DNA of 64,000 nucleotides from positions 73,542,279-73,606,278 of the forward strand of contig NC_083571.1 in NCBI RefSeq assembly GCF_027579695.1, in the 5' to 3' direction. The stretch comes from Neoarius graeffei (lineage: Eukaryota > Chordata > Actinopteri > Siluriformes > Ariidae). Positions 23,027-34,245 of the stretch are shown here, one piece after another. How positions within the stretch are numbered: position 1 is the first letter of the stretch; each line of letters opens with the position of its first letter. A program made the translations under genes and the position numbers. The notes beneath the pieces were generated by a model. The model was given only the letters and a program-made list of their open reading frames with translations, did not search any database and had not been told where the DNA came from.

Positions 23027-23251
23027 GATTTTATGATAGATTGATGATAGATTTTATAATAGTATTGATTTGTATGTAATAGTCCAATGTCCTGCATTTT
23101 GACATGGGTAAATGTGTTGCATCTGCTTAGCTACTATAGCCTGTTAGCCCCAGATTTTTTTTTGGCTCCATACATGAAGCCTACTCGCGACCCCCCTGGA
23201 GTACCTCCGCGCCCCACCAGGGGGGCGCGCCCCCCCGGTTGAGAACCACTG

Positions 23252-23930
23252 TTCTATACCAAATAAATTTAAGGGTCTTTTTAACTATAACTCGGATTTC
23301 CATCAATACATGTACAAGGCAGCGGAAAATTTGAAACAGATCCGAGTAAAAACCAAGCAACGAATGTTCTCCATGATGTTCAGCTGCCCACAAATTTGGA
23401 ATAGTTTAAATCGGAACTTACAGCTCTACAAATCATTATCCAACTTTAAGAACATGCTAAAAAATTCTCTACTGCACAACCAATCATTTACCTAATTTCC
23501 TATTCATTGTTTTTTTTATTTCCTCCTTATATCTTGGTTGCATTTCTTAAGTTGTTGTATTTTTTCGTTATTTGTTTAGTTATTATTTATCGAATTGATA
23601 TAATTTGCTTGTTAACTTAGTTGCTAAATTTTCAATAATTAGTCATTTTTTGTTATTTCTTTACTTATTACTTTCATTAATTTACTTAATATTAGTTATT
23701 ATCTATTTATTTCATATCATTTAGTTGTAATGGTTATTAGTTGTTGTTTTACTATTTTGTTACATCACCTTTAGTTATTATAATTAATCCGTTGTAATAC
23801 TAGGAAACATGGGGAAGAACTCTTATAGACCTTATTGGTCTCCACCTTCCCCAGCACAATCCAAATGTCTTTTGTTTAGATGTCTTTATGTATTGTTTGT
23901 AATTGTGTGAAATAAAGAAAAAAAACTGAA
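23252..23930 (+). pseudogene. LINE C-terminal and 3' UTR remnant (unit A)
   Basis: This continues the LINE of 18376-19202 after the LTR and hAT insertions. It encodes the end of the ORF in broken frames (SCPQIWNSLNRNLQLYKSLS, stop near 23493), then an AT-rich 3' UTR with AATAAAG at about 23911, and joins a Tc1 remnant at about 23935. Confidence 0.8.
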
Positions 23931-23949
23931 TCTCAAGAGGAGGTGGATC

Positions 23950-24195
23950 ATGCAGCAAGACAACCACCATAAGCACACAAGTCATTCTACCAAAGAATGG
24001 TTAAAGAAGAACAAAGTTAATGTTTTGGAATGGCCAAGTCAAAGTCCTGACCTTAATCCAATCGAAATGCTGTGGAAGGACTTGAAGCGAACAGCTGATG
24101 CGAGAAATCCCTCCAACGTCTCAGAGGTGAAGCTGTTCTGTACGGAGGAATGGGCTAAAATTCCTGTTGTTGCAGATATTCAGACTGATTATTAG
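23950..24195 (+). pseudogene. Tc1-like transposase C-terminal remnant (unit B)
   Basis: The open frame starts MQQDNHHKHTSHST, where the second catalytic Asp of the DDE core is normally found, and continues through [12 protein letters not shown] to a stop at 24193-24195. The N-terminus is absent, because the sequence upstream is LINE tail. It marks the A/B unit junction. Confidence 0.85.
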
Positions 24196-24960
24196 GACTG
24201 TGAGTTACATTCTCTGAAGTTCCAGCACTGCAACTGATTTGAGTGGCAGATGACTTCTAGATGATATTACTACCATTACGACACATCATCAGTTGGGTAC
24301 GTGCACATCACTGGATGTTTTGGCCTTTGATCACAACATACCCTCAGCCGAGGCAAGCAACCTCTCCCAGCTTGAACAGTTCTGCAAAAAGGAATGGGGG
24401 AATGACTGTGTAACCTCGGTGAATATGATAATAAACTAATAGAAGCTTAGATCAATACTAAATCAAGCGCAGCGGTAACAGCCAATCAGGTAACTACAGC
24501 ACCATTGCTGGAGGGAGGGAGAATAATTAGAGCAAGAGCAGAACGCGAGAGACGGCAGACGGAAAAGTCGAAAACGAGAGGAAAAGAGAAAATAAATAGG
24601 AGTCAAAGAAGTGTATTTTGAGGTTTTACATCTTGTTTTTCTTTCATTCTTGGGAAAAAAATTGTATTCACCTGCTATCCACATTGCTGGATCCTGTTTT
24701 ATTTGAGTTTTGAACGAGGATTTGGCCAGGTTTTTTTTAGTTGGGATCACTGCTGTGTGAAAACACCTGGAGCTGTGGAAAGAAGATGGCGAGCCACCCA
24801 TAGGAGAGACACTGGGAGGATCACCTATTCTGCAAAACTCACCTGCACACTGTGGACAAAGACACTGATTCTAACATTTGGATCATGGTAGGACAAAACT
24901 ATCAGGTTTTTGCAGCAATACACAGTGAATTTCATTTGGACTGATAAAAGACTTAACTAA

Positions 24961-25166
24961 CCTCCTGAGGCCCAAGCTGTTTTTTTACATGCATTTTTTA
25001 TTTCTCTTTGCTATTTGGGCTTATTAGAACCTGATTAGAATAGAAACTAAGCATCATCTTTTGATAAGATGTACTTTTAGAGAAAAAGTATGGCCACATA
25101 TGTGGATTCTTGTTCCGAATTTCCATAAAGTGCTGTCCACGCATGTGACCGCTAAGCCCTAGGAGG
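24961..25166. mobile_element. Short non-autonomous DNA element (MITE)
   Basis: The roughly 206 bp insertion is present only in unit B. It has inverted ends CCTCCTGAGG and CCTAGGAGG and a possible 3 bp CTA duplication. Units A (about 975) and C (about 56777) show the empty site. The 3 bp duplication would fit PIF/Harbinger. Confidence 0.65.
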
Positions 25167-25616
25167 CTAAAGGACTGGTGATACACCAAACTGTGGAAAT
25201 TTGAGTTATTGCTTATATACATTGATCTGTGAGATCTGAGATTTGAGTTTTATTTTTGATATTTTATTGAACTGTGTTTCTTTCTTTTTTTTCTGGGACA
25301 TTTTTTCTGGGACAGTTTGTAGCGGTTCCTACAAACTGGAAACAAAAGTCAGAAGTGCGATCCCAACGAGCTCACCACACAGTCAGTGTCAAGCTTGGGT
25401 TAGGCACTTTCACTTTCAGCGCTGGAGCCAGCAGAAGTGGGTGATGCATTGTGCCATATACATTGTGTGCAGCGAGCACGCAGCAGCCAGGAATTTGTTT
25501 GGATTAACCTCCAAAACTAAGTTGCTCATAAAATTACAACTTTGTCTGGTTCTAAAAGTACAAATTAGGACCATATAATCCCTTTATATTTTGTGCTACA
25601 TTAGGTAGAGGTGGGT

Positions 25617-25647
<31 letters not shown>

Positions 25648-26504
25648 GGGGGGGGGGGGGGTCCAAACCTGAACCTGATCCAATAAAAAATCTGACCAAT
25701 CAGGTAATTGATTACATGTAACGTTCTCTGAGCACGTGCTATTTTTCCCGAATATTTTTGTACATCCGTGTTGCATCAGTGGAGGAGAAGCTGATTGTAG
25801 AAGTGTCAAAGAATTCCTACAACTGCGACATATTCCCACAACAGCCAACATCCTATAGCCAGGATTATAGATGCGCTGTGACTGCTCCAGACTGGAAATA
25901 AATTCAGGTATAGGTATAATAATAGTTATAGTTATACGTATAGGTATAGCTATAGTTACATATAGTTAACAGTGTTGTGGGATTAGGTCATAAACAGCAC
26001 TCAATATTTCCTACTATAAGCACCTAAATAAAATTATTAAAATTATAAAATATAATTATTAATCTGACAGTTGTGTACCATCCCATTGTAGCTTTCATCA
26101 TCTTTTTCAAAAGAATTAGAATCAAGAATGCATGACATTGCAAAGAATATTATAGAGTCAGTGTGGACACAAAAGAAGGCAGTGGTGCATATGACGTCAC
26201 ACATGCAGCACTGATTACCTACAAATTGATGCAATCTAATGGCGGACAAGCTTTTAGTGATTTTTGGAACAGAATTCAGATGCAAAAATTTCTTTTGAAC
26301 AATTTTTTTATTTATCAGTGAACTTTACAACATATTTGGGCATATCACACACAGGAAAGTCTGAGATTTTATGATGTTATTTTCTAAAGACTAGGACTGT
26401 AAAGATCAATAATATTTAAATAAAATACTTTTACTTGTACCGTACATAGTGAATGAGGAGGGACTTCAATGCCGAATGAAATTACCAAAAGGCTGACACT
26501 TAGT

Positions 26505-27180
26505 CTACAGTACCATCAAGATGGTTACTGTAAAGTCTACCATATAAAGTGTCTTTTAGTTACAAATAAAAAAGACAATCATATCAGATCAAATCATATC
26601 GTATGATATTATATATCATATCAATTTCAATATCTGGACCCAACCAGTGACTGCTACTGCTGAGAAAGGGCAGCTGACAATTACGGAAAGACCTCGTGAC
26701 GACTTGGAGGCCTGAAGGATTCAGGTGAAGTTCCATTAAAATAAAAGTTTGCATCACAAAAAGCAGGGACTAATAAGTGATTGAATTATGGTTAACCATG
26801 ATTTATCCAGGTACCGCCAGAGCTTTATTAACATATTTAACTAACATGTTCCTAACTTCCCTCTTTTAGCCAAAGAACACAAGAGTTTTACTTTATGAAT
26901 AAAAAAAATGCAGATCTGTTTCACTCACCTCAGTTGGAATTTGCTATAATGAACCCTACATGAGCTACATTTGAGACAATGTTATATTTGCTACAATATT
27001 ATAGAACCTTGAACAGTTTTGGGGAGGTTCTACCTGAGATTTGAACTTTGATTACTGGATTCAGAGTCCAGAGTGCTAATCAGCACACTACGGAACTAAG
27101 ATGCCACCTGAGCTCCAACCTCCTCACAACCATTATGGCACTCAATCTTACAGCCAGCTTATAATATATACACCATACAG
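26505..27180. other. Segment kept in unit B but deleted in unit A
   Basis: No gene is visible. The unit A counterpart is replaced by a 45 bp SINE remnant, so this is the ancestral sequence between two conserved flanks. Confidence 0.6.
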
Positions 27181-27692
27181 TGTATTGTGTATATTGTATT
27201 TTAAGAAATAATAAAATTGAATTACACAAATAAAGTGTGCAAAGTTTATTTCATAAAACATTTATAGTTATTGCACACTCCCATACACAATATATAAATT
27301 AGTGTACATACAAATGACGAGACATTGACATATTAGTTTATCCTGTTAACTATACATCTGTTTCAAGAATATTCCTATTGATTTAAATTGAATAAATGAA
27401 AGACAGCAATCAATAGGACTGTTTAGAAGTGGAGAAATGTTCAGGTATGTCATCACCATCATTAAATCCTCAGTTTCATAATTTAAAATATGTGTTTTTC
27501 TCATGAAAGCAGATATTGTTTATAAAAACACCCGATTCCATTTAGCATATGAATTAAATATTAATCAGTAAAAAGCAAACATACATGTTACTGTTTGTGG
27601 TTACAAAAGGACCTACTTACAACAGTAGAATAGGTTGAAATGTTAAATAGCGTTGTTAAGTTATTGTGTGTGTTTTCTGATCAGGCTTAGAG

Positions 27693-30617
27693 CTAACAGT
27701 GCAATGCCGCTGAAAGTAGAAGTGGTAGAAGAGACATCCATATCATGGAAAGTGAGCTGGCAATCAATGGTGGCATGGAATTACCTGCAAAATATAAACA
27801 TACATGAAATGAAATGTACACAAATACATACTTAAACCTAAAAATATACAAGAAATTTGAGTTTGGATTATTTACAATTAATAAGCACTAATTAATAAAT
27901 AACACAGTAATTTCTTCGCATGTTGATACTCACTAATAACATGCGTGACATTGATGGAGTTTGGCTCAACAGGAAAGGTCAAGCTGCTAACTCCTTTGGC
28001 AAGGACGTCTTTCACTTTGGTGTCAGTCACGTTAGCACCAGAAAGGAAAGACATGAGGCTGTGTGTCACAATAGAACCATTCCTGAAATTGCACAAACAA
28101 AGAGATACAGGTTAAAATTCAACCATTAATCAACAAAGAAACAAACATTCAGAGCCATATCTGCCTTCTTACCTGAACTGGAAGATTTGCATGAGATGGA
28201 AGTTTTTAAAGGCTTTCTTGTACAATGGTTCAATCTAAGAAGAAGAAGATGAATTCGGTGATCAAAAACCCACAGATAAAATGGTTTGTTATTTAGCCAT
28301 AGATAAAGTTAGCAATAATAACTAATATGCGAAGACACTTACAAATGCTCTAAATCATATTCAAATTGTGTTATGTCAATTGAATTGGATTTCACTGAAA
28401 TTGAACGTGAAAATTGGAACAAAAGGGCAAAAGTCACACATGTCCTGCACACACACTGTGAACAGAAATGCATGATTAGAACCAGATGCGTTCTTCGGGT
28501 TGTCTTATATGGCAATAGAAGTGTTTGTGTGGCAAAATCTCTCATGTTTAGCAGAATTAAATAAATTGGAATGGTGGCATTATCTGGAAAACATACCTCA
28601 CGAGTGACTTTTTCAGCTTTGTCTTTAAATTGTTTAGAATTTGGGTTAGCCAGTGCTGGCACAAAGGTTTCCTTGATGCGGAAGATCAATGTGAAAACTT
28701 CAGTTACTGGTGCATTTGTTGTAGTTGTGCCAGCTGTGTTCGGGGGCGAAGTCTTGCCCACTGTAAGGTTGATATCATCTGTGATTGCGGGTGAAGTCAC
28801 ATCCATTGTGGGGTCGATCTCAGCTGTGCTTGCGGGTGAAGTCGGGTCCACTGCAGAGCCCACCTGAGCTGCACTTAGGGCTGAAGTCATGACCATTGAA
28901 GATGATTAGAATAGAATAGTGGACCATAACAAAGTTGAAATCAAAATTAGAAACTGATGCTGATTACAAGGCAATGTGCTTCATAAAGCTCAGCTGAATC
29001 ACAGATCTGTTTAATCTATGATTTTAATCTTTGAGGTAAACTGCAGAGTCAGGGGCGGCTCATATCAATGGACTATCAGGATTAACTGCCCCCCCCCCCC
29101 CCAAAAAAAAAAGGTAAAAGAAAAATAAATATAAGGTTCCATTTTTTAAGCATTCACATGACCTCATCTGTGATTAATAAACATTTTAAAGAGTATTCTT
29201 TGTGATTTTTTTAGACCGAGTGTAACAGCACCACTGCCAGAATGATGTGAAGCGAGGCTGTGGGTGAACTGGAACTTGCCCAGTGCTGAAGGCAGGGATA
29301 CGCTCTACTGGAGGTGCATACAGCCAATCAGTGCCAGTGTATAACATGACTACACAGTGTGACACACCCACTGAGTTTTGAGCCCCATTGGGTTAATATA
29401 TTCTAGTCCATGTTGGTGACGTTTCCGTAACACGTCGCCAGGAGGCGCAGTACAGACTCACTCACAGGTGGAATGAATGTGAATGAAGAGGATTATTTAC
29501 TCTATCATTAATCTTCCACGAAAATAATTTTGGAGGAGAAACTGAAAGTTAACGGACTGAGCACATCTATATCAAAGTACAAATTACATAAAAGGAGAAA
29601 TGAAAAAACTAAGTTTTGTGGGGTTTTTTTTTGCTTGAATTAAAGGGTTAGAACTTTTCTGTGTACTCTTTTTGTTATTCAGATGAAACACATTTCAATT
29701 TCAAATGCCAAAAGTTATATATAAACTTTTAAATTATATATAAATTATAGATGTTATTCCCTGCCCCTCCACATAGATGTTATTCCCTGCCCCTCCACCT
29801 TTTTAAATGCTGGAAGTAAACAATGTTAATAAAAAGAAAGCAGTGTGTATTTTCCATGGAACATTTGGAATATTTCTCCTCTATATTACTCTTCTCTGTT
29901 TGACCAACTGCAACATTTCCTGAGTATAGATCATCAGATGTGATCTGCAAATGACAAGAACTATCTCAAATAAGGACTTGATGGATGACATCAAGACAGC
30001 GTTTCAACCCAACCATTGGGACATAATGATATTCAAATTAAATTAATCGACTTATTAAAGCAGGATATGTCACAAATATGACCATCAGCAGATATATCCA
30101 GTTAGGCATTGCTGAGCTACCACCATCATGCTGTTTACACAATGAAACCTTCTGAAATAATCTGTCTCACGATCATTCTGAAAGGCACACTTAGTCTGTT
30201 TCTATACTTCAGTACAGATATGCATCTAAGTGAAAACAAGACACTGATAAGTTCTTTGTGATAAAAGGCCAAGCACTCAACACGAGATATCAGGATAAAT
30301 CAATAGATCGCTCACTATTCATCGCAGAATTCATCGACGAATGAAGATAAACGTTAGAACCAAGAGCAAGTTTGACAATTTTGTGGTTTACTGCCAGTGT
30401 TATTGTGTCACAAATGTCACAGTTCTCGAGGAACTTTAGTATAATGTGTAAACTGACAATACTTACATTTAAAAAATAACCTAAAAATTAATCTACAATG
30501 CTATTTCTAGCAAATATATTTCAGCAGGATAATAGAAATGACGACAGAAACTGAGATGAAGTTCAGTGAACACTTACCAATCAGACACAAAACGGCCAGT
30601 ATAATCTTCCTGTCCAT
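27693..30617 (-). CDS. SEA-domain, probably GPI-anchored mucin-like protein, copy B
   Basis: Coding exons 30617-30578, 28880-28597, 28234-28173, 28082-27934 and 27784-27693 have the same sizes (40, 284, 62, 149, 92), phases and GT-AG borders as copy A and give an intact 208-residue protein. I see four amino-acid differences from A: three in the stalk-encoding exon (Q to L, E to D, I to N) and one (V to L) near the C-terminal tail. The signal-peptide exon and exon 3 are identical, and the long SEA exon differs only synonymously. The first intron now contains a SINE and a 16 kb CACTA, so expression from the distant 5' exon is uncertain. Confidence 0.85.
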
Positions 30618-30828
30618 GGTGTTGTTTACAACCTGCAAGTCAATTATATATCAGATTATATATCAGCTATGCAAGCAAAGTGTCTCTGTGGCTGTATAAA
30701 TCTTATCTTACATATCTTCCCTGTTTTATTATTACTGTTGTCATTTTCCCCCTATTTTATTTCTATTTTATTTATTTTCAATATGTATTCATACATGGTT
30801 TTTTATTAATGCTCTTGCTTTTCCATTT

Positions 30829-30870
30829 TCATCTCATCTCATTATCTCTAGCCGCTTTATCCTTCTACAG
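30829..30870 (-). mobile_element. tRNA-derived SINE, 3' part (split by CACTA)
   Basis: The CATCTCATCTC tail and TAGCCGCTTTATCC region stop at 30870, where CACTGTAAAA begins. The rest resumes at 46959. Unit A lacks this SINE (site near 6285). Confidence 0.93.
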
Positions 30871-31489
30871 CACTGTAAAAAATGTCCGTAATTAAAAGGT
30901 ACGAACTACCGTATTCTTAGGAGGGAATTTTCCGTAATATTATTCTACGGATGATTTACCCGTATTTTGAAGAACGCAATGCATTGTGGGAGAGACTGTC
31001 TTCAGAGGGAACGCAGCCGCCGCTTGCTCGCTCTCTGCTGTCTGAGTGAGTTGGAGTACTGCACTTCTGTGGTAAATAGTATTATTAACTAGACCGGACA
31101 ATTCCCCGGGGGAAATTGTGAGAGGATGCAGTGCGCGAAGCAATTCGCTCACGCATGTTCGCTGGCCGTGAATGTGTGACCCGCAATGACGTTTCAATGC
31201 AATGATTATGTGTGTGCTTGAGACAGCAGCCGTCATGAAGAAGAGCTATTCAACAGTATGACCAAAGTGACTACAGGCGGAAATTAGCATGTACTGCTAT
31301 AACCTGGGACAGACATCTGTCCTTACCACAAGGATAATGTTTAATTTGTGCACTGTCCCTTTTAAAAATAAAATAAACTCTAAACTCTAAGAAGAGTGTT
31401 TGTAGTTTGTATGTACGAACAGAAGTGTTCCTAATAAAGTGGGCGGCTAAGGTGAGGCCTGTCGGCTGCCCTCCTCTCAGTTTCTCAGA

Positions 31490-32500
31490 GCAGCGGATGT
31501 TTGAAAAAGTGCTTTTTTTTTCCAATTAATTCCATAGAAATGAATGGGTTTTTTTTGGGACAAGTGTGACTACTACTTTTGAAAAAATTATGTCTGTAGT
31601 GTGAAATTTGTGGCTGAAAACAGTTTAAGTTTGAAATTTTGAGCATGATTTGTGTTTGTGCTTGAGACAGCTTTTCCCTCTGCCCCGTCACTGGCCCCAA
31701 TTGGCATGGTGACGGGCCTGAACAGGAGAGTTAAGAAACACACACAAGATTATGTCAGGTGTCTACTGTGTTTTGCAAAGAGTAGGCCTCGAACAATCAC
31801 AAATAACTCGACAACGAAAGCAGCTATTCACAAAATTCTTTCACAGTGAGCGCTAGAAGGGTCTCCTGAATAAAATGATGTATTTTTTTGTTTGTATTGT
31901 TAAAAATGAGGACGCTACAGGGAGTTAAAAACGAGTGACTTTTCAGCAACGTTTATACTGGGAGTCAATGAGGCCGCTCACCTGTGCTCTCCTCACTTTG
32001 AGGCTTGTCATTCAAAAACCGTAAATCCTATCGTTTAGGTAGACACATTGTGTGAATCAGGACAAGTTTTCCTACTACTTTTGAGAAAATCATGTCTGTA
32101 GAGTGAAATTTGTGGCTGAAAACAGAGTTTAAGCGAGAAAGTTTGACCTTTTTTTTGAAGCCGCCTACACTCTAAGCTTAACGACCCTCACTGGTGTGTA
32201 ACGCAATAGACACCCATTCAAAAGCCGGATTTTCTCCCAGAAACCACATGGCGTTTGAACCGGGCCTGATCCGAAAGTGTAAAACCTAGCAGAAAAGTTG
32301 AATGCCAGATCCACAGAGGAGAAGTTTTCCTACGTTTTAGAGTTTGAATCATGTCTCTAGGTGAAAGCATGCCAGAGCAGTGGATGTTTGAAAAACATTG
32401 AAAAAGTGCTTTTTTTTCAATTAATTCCATAGAAATGAATGGAGTTTTTTGGGGCGATTTTTTCGCGACTACGTCGCGAAAAAATCGTATTCTATAGAGA
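31490..32500. repeat. Dispersed direct repeats in the CACTA 5' region
   Basis: The stretch with AATTAATTCCATAGAAATGA occurs near 31523 and near 32418. AGTGAAATTTGTGGCTGAAA-type sequence occurs near 31598 and 32101. CGATTTTTTCGCGA and its inverse pair at 32456-32489. No gene is seen. Confidence 0.6.
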
Positions 32501-32670
32501 AAAGTAATAGCATAGCGAGTCCGATCGAGCCGCACGTTTTGATATATTGTTTGTCTGTGTGCGACGTACGGTTATTGAGTTATTCGAAATCAAAATTTGC
32601 GTAGGAATAAGAAGAAGAAGAAGAAGAAAAATACGTAGAAGAACAATAGTTGCAGTGCTTTGCACTGCAA

Positions 32671-32700
32671 CCTATGGGCTCCCCTAGGGGAGCCCATAGG
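32671..32700. repeat. Perfect 30 bp palindrome
   Basis: CCTATGGGCTCCCCT followed by its exact reverse complement. It is flanked by an imperfect outer inverted repeat (TGCAGTGC-type, about 32650-32722). Confidence 0.93.
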
Positions 32701-32908
32701 TTGCTGTGCTGCAGCACTGCATCCTAATAATAAGTTACACAGTTAATCAAATCATCTTTGTATGTAGTTCAATTTAATCGGCTACAGCCTGGAATCATGT
32801 CGTGAGTCTAGTCTTTTTTAATATCTTCCACGACACAGCTATCAGAGCGGTCAAGATTACCAGCCAACTTGTGATGTCTTAATAGGCTAGGATCTACATC
32901 TCGTAAAT

Positions 32909-33965
32909 CAGGGGCGATTCTAGCATCTGATCTTTGGGGGTGCTTAGCCCCCAGAGCTGACAGAGACACCTGGCTTGAACGACAGTGTTTCCACGTTTAT
33001 TCCGCATTTAGACTAGACTTAACTAGACAAGAAGACTAGACTAGACAAGACTAGACTTATGCAATGTTTTAACAGAAGCTGACCCAATAAACTATGATAT
33101 CTACACATTTACAGCCACTGACACAAATATTTACGTTATATTTTTAACTAAACAAGACCTACTACTGCATTTGTAATATTGGAGCTATTCATTTTGAACA
33201 GTGGTAATTGTTAATTAATGTGTTATTGTGTATTGTGTAATAATAGTGTGTATTATTATGATTTTACATTAGTTTACATTAGTTTATATTTTTTGTTATA
33301 TTTGTTATATTTTGGTAGTGTTCTTTTGAAAACGTAGGCTATATCCAAACCACACTCACTGTCCCCCCAGACAATGACCAGGGTTTGGATTTGTGAATGA
33401 TAAGCAAACGTAAACGCTATGTTACATTAAATAAAACTGAGTAACACACGGTGGTCTAGCACCGTAGCACTTGTACAGCTCTGCACAAAAGTATCTCGAT
33501 ATGGATGATAAATGTTGTTTTTATCATTCTATTCATAGACCAGGGAACATCAATATTTCATTATGCATATTATTGTGTTGTGTTTAACAATTGTAATTCC
33601 AGTCCGTACCTTCACATCTCGCTATGCCAGTAATACTCAGGTGCTACTTCGAGTTCCTCATCGGTGTGGAATCCAGTTTAAAAAAAAACCCACCATGTCG
33701 TAGCAAGCACTCGCGCAGGCAGGCAACCCAATCAGAGGGGACGCAAGGAGGAGAGGTATTTTACTGCTCGTAGAACTATCACGTAACAGGTGAATTCAAG
33801 AACACACACACGCCCGCGCACACATTCATTGCGCAGTGCGCAAGGGCGCTTATTTCTGAAAATTACGTCCAAAAGCAGTGTTTTTGAGGGTGCTGAGCTA
33901 GGAGGTGCTGAGCTCGTTTTTGGGGGTGCTTGAGCACCCCCAAAAATAGGCTAAACACGCCCCTG
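32909..33965. mobile_element. Non-autonomous hAT (1,057 bp)
   Basis: The ends CAGGGGCG and CGCCCCTG are inverted, and both flanks are TCGTAAAT, an exact 8 bp target duplication. No transposase is encoded. Subterminal GGGGGTGCTTAG-type sequence is repeated near the right end (GGGGGTGCTTGAGCACCCCC). Confidence 0.92.
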
Positions 33966-34135
33966 TCGTAAATGTAGGGTTTCGGATTTCTATAGACTTA
34001 CAACATACGTTATAGTTTTGTCTACATTATCATGACTCTGTTGTCCTGTTTCACTTTTACTTAATTTTTAGCGTCCACAATCCGTTTGGCCGCCCAAGTT
34101 GCTAGCTAAGTTAGCTCAGCAAGGCTCATGTTGGT

Positions 34136-34203
34136 AACTGAACAGACGGTTAATAGCTATATTGCCGTTAACGAGAATATAGCTATTAACCGTCTATTCA
34201 GTT
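34136..34203. repeat. 27 bp inverted repeat upstream of the transposase
   Basis: The arms ACAGACGGTTAATAGCTATA and TATAGCTATTAACCGTCTAT (one mismatch over 27 bp) flank a 14-base loop. It ends 42 bp before the transposase ATG, so it would lie in the 5' leader. Confidence 0.88.
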
Positions 34204-34245
34204 AAAATCAAGTTGGACTTGCCACAGTCCCATTTGCCTGCCACC

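Larger units (their letters stand above)
20473..23251 (-). mobile_element. hAT transposon with near-complete transposase
   Basis: The ends CAGGGGTTCTCAACC and GGTTGAGAACCACTG are near-identical inverted repeats of the Charlie-like hAT type. The 8 bp flanks are TACTATAC and TTCTATAC, one base apart. Inside are microsatellites (20618-21450) and a 487-residue transposase frame on the minus strand. The LINE segment present in unit B at about 53318-53550 is missing here. Confidence 0.85.
1..23977. repeat. Tandem duplication unit A
   Basis: This is the first of three tandem copies of one genomic block. Position 1 lies inside a Tc1 transposase remnant whose sequence recurs at 23978 and 54270, followed in the same order by the same flanking sequence. 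Unit A differs from B by full-length SINEs at 1881, 9655-10034, 10211, 13935 and 16923, a solo LTR (19203-20455), a hAT (20473-23251), extra sequence at about 6849-10630, 12716-14400 and 15165-16172, and a deletion near 2683. The start is the window edge, so the unit may begin earlier. Confidence 0.88.

Noticed and set aside
31085-31110. Possible spliced 5' exon of the CACTA transposase
   Set aside because: Donor-like sequence exists, but I could not find a convincing chain to 34246.
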